This document shows, piece after piece, positions 19,283-27,357 of a stretch of 64,000 bases of DNA. Location of the stretch: NCBI RefSeq assembly GCF_019166065.1, contig NZ_JAHTBN010000001.1, positions 186,001 through 250,000 on the forward strand, given 5' to 3'. Numbering within the stretch: position 1 is the stretch's first letter; every line of letters starts with the position of its first letter. A model generated the notes under the pieces. The model was not told the origin of the DNA, made no database searches, and saw nothing but the letters and a program-made list of their open reading frames with translations. This DNA comes from Candidimonas humi (lineage in GTDB: Bacteria; Pseudomonadota; Gammaproteobacteria; Burkholderiales; Burkholderiaceae_B). A program made the translations under genes and the position numbers.

Positions 19283-21570
19283 GGCAGCAACTCGCGCACC
19301 TCGCTGCGCTCGTAGCGGTCGTCGATCAGGTACAGCACGCCGCGGTCGTCCTGGCCGCGGATGACGCGGCCCGCGGCCTGCACCACTTTGCGCAGGCCGG
19401 GATACAGATAGGCGTAGTCGTAGCCGCGGCCGAAGGCGGCGTCCATGCGCCGCATGATTTCTTCGTTGACGGGATTGATCTGCGGCAGCCCGAGCGTGGC
19501 GACGAAGGCGCCGATCAGGCGCCGCCCGGGCAGGTCCACGCCTTCGGCGAAGGCGCCGCCCAGCACCGCGAAGCCTATGCCGCTGCCGTGCTCGGTGAAA
19601 TTTTCCAGGAAGGCGTGGCGCTCGGCTTCGTTCATCGAAGGCGCCTGCACCCAGACGGGAATGTCGGGGTGCAACTGGCGGAACATATCTGCGAGCTGCC
19701 CGAGATAATCGAAGCTGCTGGCGAAAGCCAGGTAGTTGCCGGGCCGCGCCCGGTATTGTTGTGCCACCAGCTGGGCCATCGGCGCGAGCGAGGCCCGGCG
19801 ATGCTTGTAGCGCGTAGAGATATGCCGGGCTACATAAACCTGCAACTGCTCGGCCTTGAACGGCGATTCCACGCCGGCCCAGGCGGCCTGGGCGGGCAGC
19901 CCCAGGGTGTCCACGTAGTAATTCCAGGGAGCCAGCGTGGCCGAGAACAGCGTGCAGGTATGCGCCGCGGCGTAGCGCTCGGCCAGGAACGGGGCGGGGA
20001 TGAGATTCCTGATGCACAGCGTCGATAGCCCGCGCGCGCCGCCCGCCGCGGGCGCTTCGGCCAGGCTCGTGTCCAGCACCGAATGGGCGCGATCGTAGAG
20101 TTCGGCCATTTGCAGGAAATGCAAGGCATCGAAATAGAAGCGCAGCAGCGCGCCGTCGGCGCTGCGCGGGTTCGCTTCCTGGTCGTCGGACAGCACGCCG
20201 ACGGCGCGCTGCAGGGCGGCGATGAGGGCTTCGGGCAGTTCGTCGCGCGTCTCGTAAGCCTGGGCCTGGTCCGCGACCAGTGCGCTCCAGCGGCGCGCCA
20301 CGGCGTCCAGCGCGCTCCTGGCTTCGGCGGGCGCTTCGCGGCGCGCCGCCGACAACTGGGATCGGTGCAGTTGCGCCGTGTACATGCCGCGCGCGCGATC
20401 GAGCAGATTGTGGGCTTCGTCCACCAATACCCCGACACGCCATTCATGGTCTTGCGCCAGGCGATACAAGGGCGCGTGCAGGTCGAAGTAATAATTGAAG
20501 TCGCCTACCGCCACATCGCACCAGCGCATCAAGTCCTGCCCCAGGTAATAAGGGCACACTTGATGTCGGGCCGCAACTGCGCGCAGGGCAGGGCGGTCGA
20601 GCTGGGCTCCGTGCAGCGCTTCTGCCCGGGCTGCGGGCAGGCGATCGTAGAAGCCCTGGGCCAGCGGGCAGGACTCGCCGTGGCAGGCCTTGTCGGGATG
20701 TTCGCAGGCCTTGTCGCGCGCCTGCAGTTCGAGCACCCGCAAGGCGCCGGGCGCGGCCTGGGCCGCCGCGATCCGTTGCAGCGCCTGCAGCGCCGGCGCG
20801 CGCCCCGGCGTCTTGGCCGTCAGGAAGTAGATCTTGTCCAGGCCCTGGGCCGGCATGGCCTTCAGCAGCGGAAACAAGGTGCCAATGGTCTTGCCGATGC
20901 CGGTCGGGGCCTGCGCGCCCAGGCACAGCCCCTTGCGCGCGGCGTTGTAGACGGCCACGGCCAGCGGCCGCTGGCCGGGCCGGAAGCCGGGGTAGGGGAA
21001 TTGCAGTTGCGCCAGGGCCGCGTCGCGCCGCGCGCGGTGCGCCAGTTCCTGTTCGGACCATGCCAGGAAGCTCGCGCACAGCGCCTCGAAGCGCAGGCGC
21101 AGGTCCGCCGCGTCGTGGGTCTCGGCAAGCACGGTTTCCCGTTGCGTGCCGATGTCGAGATAGACCAGCGCCACTTCGATCCGCGCCAGCCCCCGTTGCC
21201 GGCACATCAGGTGCGCATAGGTAAGCGCCTGGGCCCAGTGCAGGTGACGGTGGTTTTCGGGCATGCGCCGCAGCTCGCCGCGGTAGGTCTTGATTTCTTC
21301 GAGGCGATTGCGCGCCGGATCGTAGCCGTCGGCGCGGCCGCGCACCCGCAGATGGCGGTACTCGCCGTCGAGGGCCACTTCGGCCTGGTAGCCGGCGCCG
21401 CGCTGCGACCTGACCCAGGCATGGCCGGCAATGCCTTCGCGGGCGCTGGGCGCCGGCGTGAAGCGCAGGTCGAGGTCGCCGCGGCGCGCGCCGAATTCGC
21501 ACAGGGCGCGCACGGCGATGGTGTAGACACTTGCAGAGTCGCCGGGCCGTTCATCTACCAGGGCATTCAT
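19228..21570 (-). CDS. DinG/XPD-like Fe-S DNA helicase with a PD-(D/E)XK-like N-terminus
   Basis: 780-residue superfamily-2 helicase. The N-terminal ~180 residues contain RVRGRADGYDPARNRLEEIKTYRGEL, the pattern of RecB-like nucleases (Asp, then Glu-x-Lys). The helicase core has Walker A APTGIGKT, DEAH box VDEAHN, four cysteines for a 4Fe-4S cluster (ACEHPDKACHGESCP and HQVCPYY), and C-terminal motifs GGAFAEGVDLPGRRLIG and VVQAAGRVIRG. The ATG overlaps the stop of the upstream VRR-NUC gene by four bases (ATGA), so translation is coupled. It probably unwinds damaged DNA for the partner nuclease. It overlaps the efflux lipoprotein gene at the 3' end. Confidence 0.92.
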   Translation of the reverse strand: MNALVDERPGDSASVYTIAVRALCEFGARRGDLDLRFTPAPSAREGIAGHAWVRSQRGAGYQAEVALDGEYRHLRVRGRADGYDPARNRLEEIKTYRGELRRMPENHRHLHWAQALTYAHLMCRQRGLARIEVALVYLDIGTQRETVLAETHDAADLRLRFEALCASFLAWSEQELAHRARRDAALAQLQFPYPGFRPGQRPLAVAVYNAARKGLCLGAQAPTGIGKTIGTLFPLLKAMPAQGLDKIYFLTAKTPGRAPALQALQRIAAAQAAPGALRVLELQARDKACEHPDKACHGESCPLAQGFYDRLPAARAEALHGAQLDRPALRAVAARHQVCPYYLGQDLMRWCDVAVGDFNYYFDLHAPLYRLAQDHEWRVGVLVDEAHNLLDRARGMYTAQLHRSQLSAARREAPAEARSALDAVARRWSALVADQAQAYETRDELPEALIAALQRAVGVLSDDQEANPRSADGALLRFYFDALHFLQMAELYDRAHSVLDTSLAEAPAAGGARGLSTLCIRNLIPAPFLAERYAAAHTCTLFSATLAPWNYYVDTLGLPAQAAWAGVESPFKAEQLQVYVARHISTRYKHRRASLAPMAQLVAQQYRARPGNYLAFASSFDYLGQLADMFRQLHPDIPVWVQAPSMNEAERHAFLENFTEHGSGIGFAVLGGAFAEGVDLPGRRLIGAFVATLGLPQINPVNEEIMRRMDAAFGRGYDYAYLYPGLRKVVQAAGRVIRGQDDRGVLYLIDDRYERSEVRELLPQWWRVASMDRLATDGGA

Positions 21571-23210
21571 GTTGCCGCGGCTTCCCATTGCACGTGGCAC
21601 ACCGCCACCGGCATGCCGTGCTCGATGCAGTCTTCGAGCCAGCGGCGCTGATTGTCCTGGACCCGGTCGCCCGGCCCCTTGACCTCGACCAGGCGGTAGC
21701 CGCGGGCTTCCGGCCAGAACTGGATCAAATCGGGCAGGCCCGAGCGGTTGCCGGCCGGGTCGGCCAGCAGGCGTTCGAACCAGCGCCGCAGGTGCGCCGG
21801 CGGAATACATTCCAGGGCAAGTTCCAGCAGTGTCTCGTCCAGGGCCTGCCAGGCGACGAACTGGGACTGCAGGCCGGTCTTCTCGCGGAAATTGCGCAGG
21901 ATGGCGCGCTTGTATGCGCCGTCGTCCAGGCGCGCCAGGCATGCGTCGAACAAGGCCTGGCGCCGCTTGCGGAAATCCGGGCTGCGCAGGTCCGCCGGCC
22001 CGCTCTGGAACGGATGGAAGAATGCCCCCGGTATTGCGGCATACAGCGCGTCCCAGCACAACAGGCCGAACAGCGCGTTGATCAAGGTGTTCTCGACGTA
22101 ATAGGCCGGGCCGCCGTCTTGTTCCAGATGGGCTCTGGCCGCTTCTTCCACCCAGCCCGGCGCCGGCGGCAGGCACAGATGCATGACGGGAATGGCGCCT
22201 GCCTTGCGCACCGGCGTCGCGGGCCGGCCCAGATTGCGCCGCAGCCTGGGCCCGATGCGCCGCAAGGCCTGCAGTTCCGCCTCGCCGGCGCGCCCTTGCT
22301 CGACAATGGCTTCGAGCCAGCGCAGCGCGGCGCGTTCGCGCTCCAGGCGTTCCAGCACGCGGATGGCGCGCACCCGGCATGCGCCGGGACCGCCGCGCCG
22401 GTAGGCTGCGAGAGCCGTGGGCAGTTCGCCCGATCTTTCGAGCTGCCTGCCGATATGTTCCAGCAGCCGCACGCGCCGGCGTTCGACCCATTCATTGGCG
22501 TAGGGCCGCGGCGCAATCGAGGGCAGCAGGGCGGCGGCCGGTACGCCGGCTTCCAGCCGTGCGCCGCAGTCGTGCAGGAACAGATAATCGTCGATATCGG
22601 CGCGGCGCTGGAAGGCGCGCGCCGACGGCGCGAAATCGACTTTTTCGTAGCGATACATGCCGAGATCGGCGAGCACGAATTCGGTCCAGTCCTGGCGCAG
22701 GTTGCCGAAGAACATCAGGCGCACGCGTTCGCACAACGGCATGACTCGCAGTTCATAGACGCGGCCCGCGGCCTCGGGGTGCCAGGCGGACAAGGCTTGC
22801 GCTTGTTCGCGGCCCGGCAGCAGGGCTGCCAGCAGTTCGACCTTGCGGCAGGCCGCCGCCGCGGGCCTGCCGAACATTTGTGCCAGTTCCGCCTTGCCGT
22901 ACAGGGCGAAGAGCTGTTCGAGATCGAGCAGGGGGTCGGCTGCGACCCAGCCGCGTTCGGCCAGGGCGGCCGCGGCCGCATCGGGGCAGCCGATTTCCGG
23001 GTAGCGCAGCTTGTCGCTGCGAAACAATGTGCCCTTGCGCACGACCATGCGCACGAGCAGCGCCCGCGACGCGCGCGGCAGCGTGGGGAATTCGTCGATG
23101 AAGCCCAGTTCCGCGGCGTCGAGCAGGTCGGCGCTGCGCGTGCGCACCCAGTCGAGCGCCGTCTCGAAGTTGGTGAGGTAGTAGTAGGGATCTTCCAGGA
23201 CCCGCTTCAT
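21567..23210 (-). CDS. VRR-NUC domain nuclease, bacterial FAN1 homologue
   Basis: 547 residues. The C-terminus is a VRR-NUC nuclease with the expected motif order: GLPDLIQFWP (Asp), then YRLVEVKGPGDRVQDNQRRW (Glu-x-Lys). The N-terminal two thirds (YYYLTNFETALDWV, ALLVRMVVRKGTLFRSDKLRY, then a TPR-like helical segment) match FAN1, the interstrand-crosslink repair nuclease known from humans and Pseudomonas. I chose ATG 23210 (MKRVLEDPYYYL). The stop overlaps the start of the helicase. A LexA box 166 bases upstream suggests SOS control. Confidence 0.9.
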   Translation of the reverse strand: MKRVLEDPYYYLTNFETALDWVRTRSADLLDAAELGFIDEFPTLPRASRALLVRMVVRKGTLFRSDKLRYPEIGCPDAAAAALAERGWVAADPLLDLEQLFALYGKAELAQMFGRPAAAACRKVELLAALLPGREQAQALSAWHPEAAGRVYELRVMPLCERVRLMFFGNLRQDWTEFVLADLGMYRYEKVDFAPSARAFQRRADIDDYLFLHDCGARLEAGVPAAALLPSIAPRPYANEWVERRRVRLLEHIGRQLERSGELPTALAAYRRGGPGACRVRAIRVLERLERERAALRWLEAIVEQGRAGEAELQALRRIGPRLRRNLGRPATPVRKAGAIPVMHLCLPPAPGWVEEAARAHLEQDGGPAYYVENTLINALFGLLCWDALYAAIPGAFFHPFQSGPADLRSPDFRKRRQALFDACLARLDDGAYKRAILRNFREKTGLQSQFVAWQALDETLLELALECIPPAHLRRWFERLLADPAGNRSGLPDLIQFWPEARGYRLVEVKGPGDRVQDNQRRWLEDCIEHGMPVAVCHVQWEAAAT

Positions 23211-23375
23211 GGTTGCTGATTGGGCTTCGAGGCTGTCATGGCCATATCGGCATGGCGCGATGGCTGTGCCGATAGGCGCGGCAGCGCAAATAGGGCGATG
23301 GAACGTGGCGGCAAATGCATGGCCTGCCTGGGGATCCCGTGCGGCATGCGTAGCGGAAACCCGCCTGGCGACATA

Positions 23376-23391
23376 CTGTACATCAATACAG
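23376..23391. promoter_or_regulatory. LexA (SOS) box between the FAN1-like operon and the nucleosidase gene
   Basis: CTGTACATCAATACAG fits CTGT-N8-ACAG, and flanking bases extend the palindrome (ATACTGT...ACAGTAT). It is 166 bases upstream of the VRR-NUC start (minus strand) and 73 bases upstream of the nucleosidase start (plus strand), so it could repress either or both. Its adjacency to a repair nuclease makes function likely. Confidence 0.8.
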
Positions 23392-23463
23392 TATGCGATG
23401 CACATTTACATGCATTTACAATGCATCGCACGCGGGCCGCCCGCACACCTCCTGGAATCCACG

Positions 23464-24411
23464 ATGCTCATTTCGAAACTGCCGTACCGGTTCATGTTCG
23501 TCCTTGCCGTGCTGCTGTTCTCGGGAGCTTCCTGGCTCGGCCTGCCCAGGCCGGCGGCCGCGGCCGAGCTGCTCGATCGCACGCCGCGCATCGCCGTGAT
23601 CTCGGCCTTCGAGCCCGAACTGGCCTTGCTGCTGAAAAAAGTGCATGCGCCGCACAGGTATTCGGCCAATGGCGTGCAGTTCACCACCGGCACGCTGCAG
23701 GGCAAGCCCGTGGTGCTGTTTCTCAGCGGCATCAGCATGACCAATGCCGCCATGACCACGCAGCTCGCGCTGGATCGCTTCCGCATCAGCCATATTGTCT
23801 TCAGCGGCATCGCCGGCGGCGTCAATCCCGACCTGCACATTGGCGATGTCACCGTGGCGCAGCGCTGGGGCCAGTACCTGGAGCTGGTGATGGCGCGCGA
23901 AACCGGGCCGGGCGTATTCAGCCCGCCGCCCGGCAAGGATTCCCTGAAGCTGCCTCATTTCGGCATGATGTTCGTCCGGCCCGTACGGGTGCGGTCGGCC
24001 GCGCATCCGCAACTGGAAAGCAAGTTCTGGTTCGATGTGGATCCGCACATGCTGGCGGTGGCGCGCGGCCTGGGCAAGGTACACCTGGGCGCCTGCGACC
24101 ACGCCGGCAAGTGCCTGAACCGGCCGCCCGAACTGGTGGTGGGCGGCAGCGGTGTCTCGGGCTCGGCCTTTGTGGACAATGCGGCGTTTCGCCGCTACGT
24201 ATACGATACTTTCCATGCCAATGTGCTGGACATGGAAAGCGCGGCCTGCGCGGCGGTAGCCTACAGCAACGGGGTGCCGTTCATCGCCTTCCGTTCGCTC
24301 AGCGACCTGGCCGGAGGCGGCGAAGGCGTGAACGAAATGCATACCTTCCTGAGCATCGCGGCGGACAATTCCGCCAAAGTGCTGCTGGCTTTCCTGGCCG
24401 CGTGGCACTGA
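23464..24411 (+). CDS. Exported nucleosidase/purine phosphorylase-like protein (PNP_UDP family)
   Basis: 315 residues. The N-terminus MLISKLPYRFMFVLAVLLFSG...PRPAAAAE is a signal peptide; the mature part begins near ELLDRTPRIAVISAFEPELALLL. The fold is that of 5'-methylthioadenosine/S-adenosylhomocysteine nucleosidases: FSGIAGGVNPDLHIGDVTVAQRW, NVLDMESAACAAVAYSNGVPFIAFRSLSD (MES substrate loop and the catalytic-type Asp in RSLSD). An exported location is unusual, since cytosolic forms lack a signal; salvage of external nucleosides is a possible role. Start chosen at 23464 because the long upstream extension is non-conserved and crosses the LexA box. Confidence 0.85.
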   Translation: MLISKLPYRFMFVLAVLLFSGASWLGLPRPAAAAELLDRTPRIAVISAFEPELALLLKKVHAPHRYSANGVQFTTGTLQGKPVVLFLSGISMTNAAMTTQLALDRFRISHIVFSGIAGGVNPDLHIGDVTVAQRWGQYLELVMARETGPGVFSPPPGKDSLKLPHFGMMFVRPVRVRSAAHPQLESKFWFDVDPHMLAVARGLGKVHLGACDHAGKCLNRPPELVVGGSGVSGSAFVDNAAFRRYVYDTFHANVLDMESAACAAVAYSNGVPFIAFRSLSDLAGGGEGVNEMHTFLSIAADNSAKVLLAFLAAWH

Positions 24412-24479
24412 TTTACGTATCCTGAACGCAGGCCTGCGGGCCGGGCAAGCAGGCCACCGTCCATTCCACGAGGCGCTCG

Positions 24480-24980
24480 ATGAACGACATTGCAGCAGAA
24501 CTGATCCGCCGCCTCGGCCTGCAGCCGCATCCCGAGGGCGGCCATTATCGCGAGACCTATCGCAGCGCGCAGCAGGTGCTGCGCACCGCCGCCGGCCCTG
24601 CACGCAGCGCCGGCACGGCCATCTATTACCTGTTGCATGCGGGGGCTTATTCCGCCTGGCACCGCATCGCCTCGGACGAAATCTGGCATTTCCACGCGGG
24701 CTGCGACTTGCACGTGCACGTCCTGCGGGCTGGGGCGGGCCTGGCCAGCCATAGGCTGGGCGATGCCTTGCGCGATCCGGCGGCGTCTTACCAGGTGGTG
24801 GTGCCGGCCGGCAGTTGGTTCGCCGCGGAACTGCTCGAACCCCAGGGCTATGCGCTGGTGGGCTGTACGGTGGCGCCAGGCTTCGAATTCAGCGAGTTCG
24901 AGCTGGCCGAGGTAGCCGCGCTGCTGGCCGATCATCCCGATCACGCGGACTTGATTCGCAGGCTTGCGCCGCAGCACTGA
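24480..24980 (+). CDS. DUF985 cupin-domain protein
   Basis: 166-residue single-domain cupin. The conserved RLGLQPHPEGGHYRETYRS start, the ITAIYYLL-like segment (AGTAIYYLLHAGAYSAWHRI), SDEIWHFHAGCDLHVHVL and WFAAELLEPQGYALVGCTVAPGFEFSEFEL are all characteristic of the DUF985 family. The family has a sugar-isomerase-like cupin fold, but its reaction is not established. It lies 68 bases after the nucleosidase gene on the same strand and may share its transcript. Confidence 0.88.
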   Translation: MNDIAAELIRRLGLQPHPEGGHYRETYRSAQQVLRTAAGPARSAGTAIYYLLHAGAYSAWHRIASDEIWHFHAGCDLHVHVLRAGAGLASHRLGDALRDPAASYQVVVPAGSWFAAELLEPQGYALVGCTVAPGFEFSEFELAEVAALLADHPDHADLIRRLAPQH

Positions 24981-25014
24981 GCCTGCGCCGTTGCGGCCGG
25001 CGCGCGCCCCGGCC

Positions 25015-25713
25015 TTACTTGCCGAACAGGCGCGCGATGCCTCCCACCAGGTGCGCGGTCATGGCGTCGCGGGCCGCCGCGGGGTCGCCCGAGGCGATCG
25101 CCTGCTCGATGGCGGCATGTTCGCGATATACATCCTGCATGCGCAGCGCCAGCGGCCGGTCCGACAACTGGCGTATCAGCCCGATGCTGAATCGGGTCTG
25201 CTCGGCCAGCGCTTCCATGGTCATGGAAAAAAAGCGGTTGCCGCTGGCCTGGGCTATGGCGGCGTGGAAGGCGATGTCTTCTTCGATGCCGTCGCCGCCG
25301 GCCGCCATGGCGGATTCCAGCCGGCGGCGGCGCCGGCCGATTTCGGCGAGGCTTTCGCGATCGTGGTGCACGGCGGCGCGCGCCGCCATTTCCCCTTCCA
25401 GGCTGCTGCGGAATTCGAGAAAGCTGCGCACGTCGGGAATGCTGGTCAGCGGCCCGAAGCTGACTTTCGGCGTCGTTGCGGCCGAGCTGTCGGCGACATA
25501 ATTCCCCGCGCCTTTGCGCGTGGAAATCCGCCCCTCGGCGCGCAGCCGGGCCAGGGCCTGCCTGAGCACCGGCCGTGAGACGCGCAAGCGCTGCGACAGC
25601 TCGTTTTCGGACGGCAGCCGCGATTGCGGCGGCAGCTCTCCGGAACCCAGCAATGCCGTCAGTTCTTCGTAGACCACATCGCCCAATAGGCGTTCTGCGC
25701 GAGGATTGTTCAT
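25015..25713 (-). CDS. GntR-family (FadR/FCD subfamily) regulator
   Basis: 232 residues: N-terminal winged HTH (RLPSENELSQRLRVSRPVLRQALARLRAEGRISTRKGAGNYVA) and a C-terminal all-helical FCD ligand domain (FRSSLEGEMAARAAVHHDRESL...DIAFHAAIAQASGNRFF). Such regulators usually sense an acid or sugar acid, and here it is divergent from a sugar-acid-dehydratase-like gene, which suggests local control. The intergenic region contains a 9-bp perfect inverted repeat. Confidence 0.92.
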   Translation of the reverse strand: MNNPRAERLLGDVVYEELTALLGSGELPPQSRLPSENELSQRLRVSRPVLRQALARLRAEGRISTRKGAGNYVADSSAATTPKVSFGPLTSIPDVRSFLEFRSSLEGEMAARAAVHHDRESLAEIGRRRRRLESAMAAGGDGIEEDIAFHAAIAQASGNRFFSMTMEALAEQTRFSIGLIRQLSDRPLALRMQDVYREHAAIEQAIASGDPAAARDAMTAHLVGGIARLFGK

Positions 25714-25768
25714 GGGGCGTAAGTGTGAGGCAAGTTTCGGGGCATGAGCAAGCCGGGCCGGCTTAGCA

Positions 25769-25826
25769 TGTAAAATCAGTAAATCATAAAATTAATAATA
25801 CAAGAATTTGATTGACAGATTTTACA
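25769..25826. promoter_or_regulatory. Inverted repeat and promoter between GntR gene and dehydratase gene
   Basis: TGTAAAATC at 25769-25777 and GATTTTACA at 25818-25826 form a perfect 9-bp inverted repeat with 40 AT-rich bases between. TTGACA at 25812-25817 looks like a -35 element for the plus-strand dehydratase gene. The 12-mer GATTGACAGATT (25810-25821) recurs at 27196-27207 upstream of the Bug gene. Regulator binding is inferred, not shown. Confidence 0.55.
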
Positions 25827-25886
25827 CGGCTGAGCAGAATACCGTGCATTCGCATTCGTCAACCAAGCTCGTGGGGCCTCCTTCTT

Positions 25887-27095
25887 ATGTCACGCATCAC
25901 CGCAATACGCAGCATACGCATTGCCGAACGACCCAATCTCATCTGGGTGGAAATAGAAACCGAAGACGGGCTGACCGGCCTGGGGGAATCCTTTCGCGGC
26001 GCACAGGCGGTGGAGGCCGTGCTGCACGAGCAGGTGGCGCCCTGGCTGCTGGGGCGCGACGCCCGGCACATCGAGGCAGTCTCGAACCATCTCATGAATC
26101 CCTATCTGGGCTTCGACGGCACGGGCGCGGAAATCCGCGCAGCCAGCGCCGTGGACATTGCTCTCTGGGACCTGGCCGGACAGCGCCAGGGCGTGCCCGT
26201 GCATGTGGCGCTGGGCGGCGGTGTGCGCGACAGCATCCGCGTCTATAACACCTGCGCCGGCTATGCCTACAACACCGCGGGCGTCAACCGGCGCCATGCG
26301 ACGTCCGGCGATGCCATGGCGGGCCCCTACGACGACCAGGTGGCCTTCATGACGGACGCCGGCCGCCTGGCGGAAAGCCTGCTGGACGAGGGCTATGCGG
26401 CCATGAAGATCTGGCCCTTCGACAGCTATGCGGCGGCCAGCGGCGGCCATCTGATCACGCTGGCCGACCTGAAGGCGGGGCTCGAGCCTTTCCGCAAGGT
26501 GCGCCAGGCGGTGGGCGATCGCATCGAAGTCATGTGCGAGCTGCATAGCCTCTGGGATGCGCCGGCCGCGGCGCGCATCTGCCAGGCGCTGGAAGACTAT
26601 GGCGTGTTCTGGGCCGAAGACCCGATATCCAAAATGGGCGATGCCGTCGCGCTGGCCGACTTGCGCGCCCGCACCCGTACGCCGATCTGCGGCAGCGAGA
26701 CCCTGGGCGGCGCCCGCTCGTTCCGCGAGCACCTGGCCGCCGGCGCCCTGGATATCGTCATGCTCGACCTGGCCTGGTGTGGCGGCCTGACCGAAGGGCG
26801 CAAGATCGCGGCCCTGGCGCAGACCTATGCCAGGCCCATCGCGCCGCACGACTGCACCGGCCCGGTAACGCTGATGGCCGGCCTGCAACTGGCCCTGCAT
26901 GCACCCAATGCCATATTCCAGGAGGTGGTGCGAGCGACGCTGGCGAGCTGGTACCGCGACCTGGTCACCGGCCTGCCCGAGGTGCGCGAGGGCATGGCCC
27001 AGGCGCCCACCGCGGCGGGACTGGGCATGGCCCTGGCGCCCGACGTGCACCGGCGGCCCGACGCCACGCTGCGAGTGAGCGGGGCGGCGCGATAG
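25887..27095 (+). CDS. Enolase-superfamily protein (mandelate racemase/sugar-acid dehydratase type)
   Basis: 402 residues. The N-terminal capping domain is followed by a TIM barrel with the three metal-binding acids in VMCELHS, FWAEDPI and ICGSETLGG, a candidate base Lys (AAMKIWPFD), and the catalytic-type His in IAPHDCTGPV. This arrangement fits the mannonate/galactarate dehydratase-like subgroups more than classic mandelate racemase, but the substrate is unknown. I chose ATG 25887 (MSRITAIRSIRIAERPN). It is divergent from the GntR regulator and upstream of a Bug-type binding protein, as in sugar-acid uptake clusters. Confidence 0.9.
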   Translation: MSRITAIRSIRIAERPNLIWVEIETEDGLTGLGESFRGAQAVEAVLHEQVAPWLLGRDARHIEAVSNHLMNPYLGFDGTGAEIRAASAVDIALWDLAGQRQGVPVHVALGGGVRDSIRVYNTCAGYAYNTAGVNRRHATSGDAMAGPYDDQVAFMTDAGRLAESLLDEGYAAMKIWPFDSYAAASGGHLITLADLKAGLEPFRKVRQAVGDRIEVMCELHSLWDAPAAARICQALEDYGVFWAEDPISKMGDAVALADLRARTRTPICGSETLGGARSFREHLAAGALDIVMLDLAWCGGLTEGRKIAALAQTYARPIAPHDCTGPVTLMAGLQLALHAPNAIFQEVVRATLASWYRDLVTGLPEVREGMAQAPTAAGLGMALAPDVHRRPDATLRVSGAAR

Positions 27096-27195
27096 TCTGC
27101 CGCCGATCGGCGCGCCGCCCGCCATGCGCTGCCGGCGAGGCCGCTATACCAGTGTTGCCGAAAGAGCGGCCCCGGGCAGAATCCGGGTCGAACTC

Positions 27196-27268
27196 GATTG
27201 ACAGATTCCATCTTCATGCCCGAGAATTCAGCTCGGCCAAATTCTTAAAATCTGACGTCGTACAACTT
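27196..27268 (+). promoter_or_regulatory. Possible promoter/operator upstream of the Bug-protein gene
   Basis: In the 262-base gap before the Bug gene, GATTGACAGATT (27196-27207) repeats the 12-mer found upstream of the dehydratase gene and includes a TTGACA hexamer. TCGTACAACTT at 27258-27268 matches the FadR-type GntR consensus TNGTNNNACNA at all but the last base. Both are candidate sites for the neighbouring GntR protein. No ORF is seen in the gap. Confidence 0.35.
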
Positions 27269-27357
27269 GGAAAATATTTAATGAATACCAAGTAGATATT
27301 TAGAGTTGTGTAGTCAGAACATATCGTATTTCACATTTTTACTGCCATGGAGGACAC

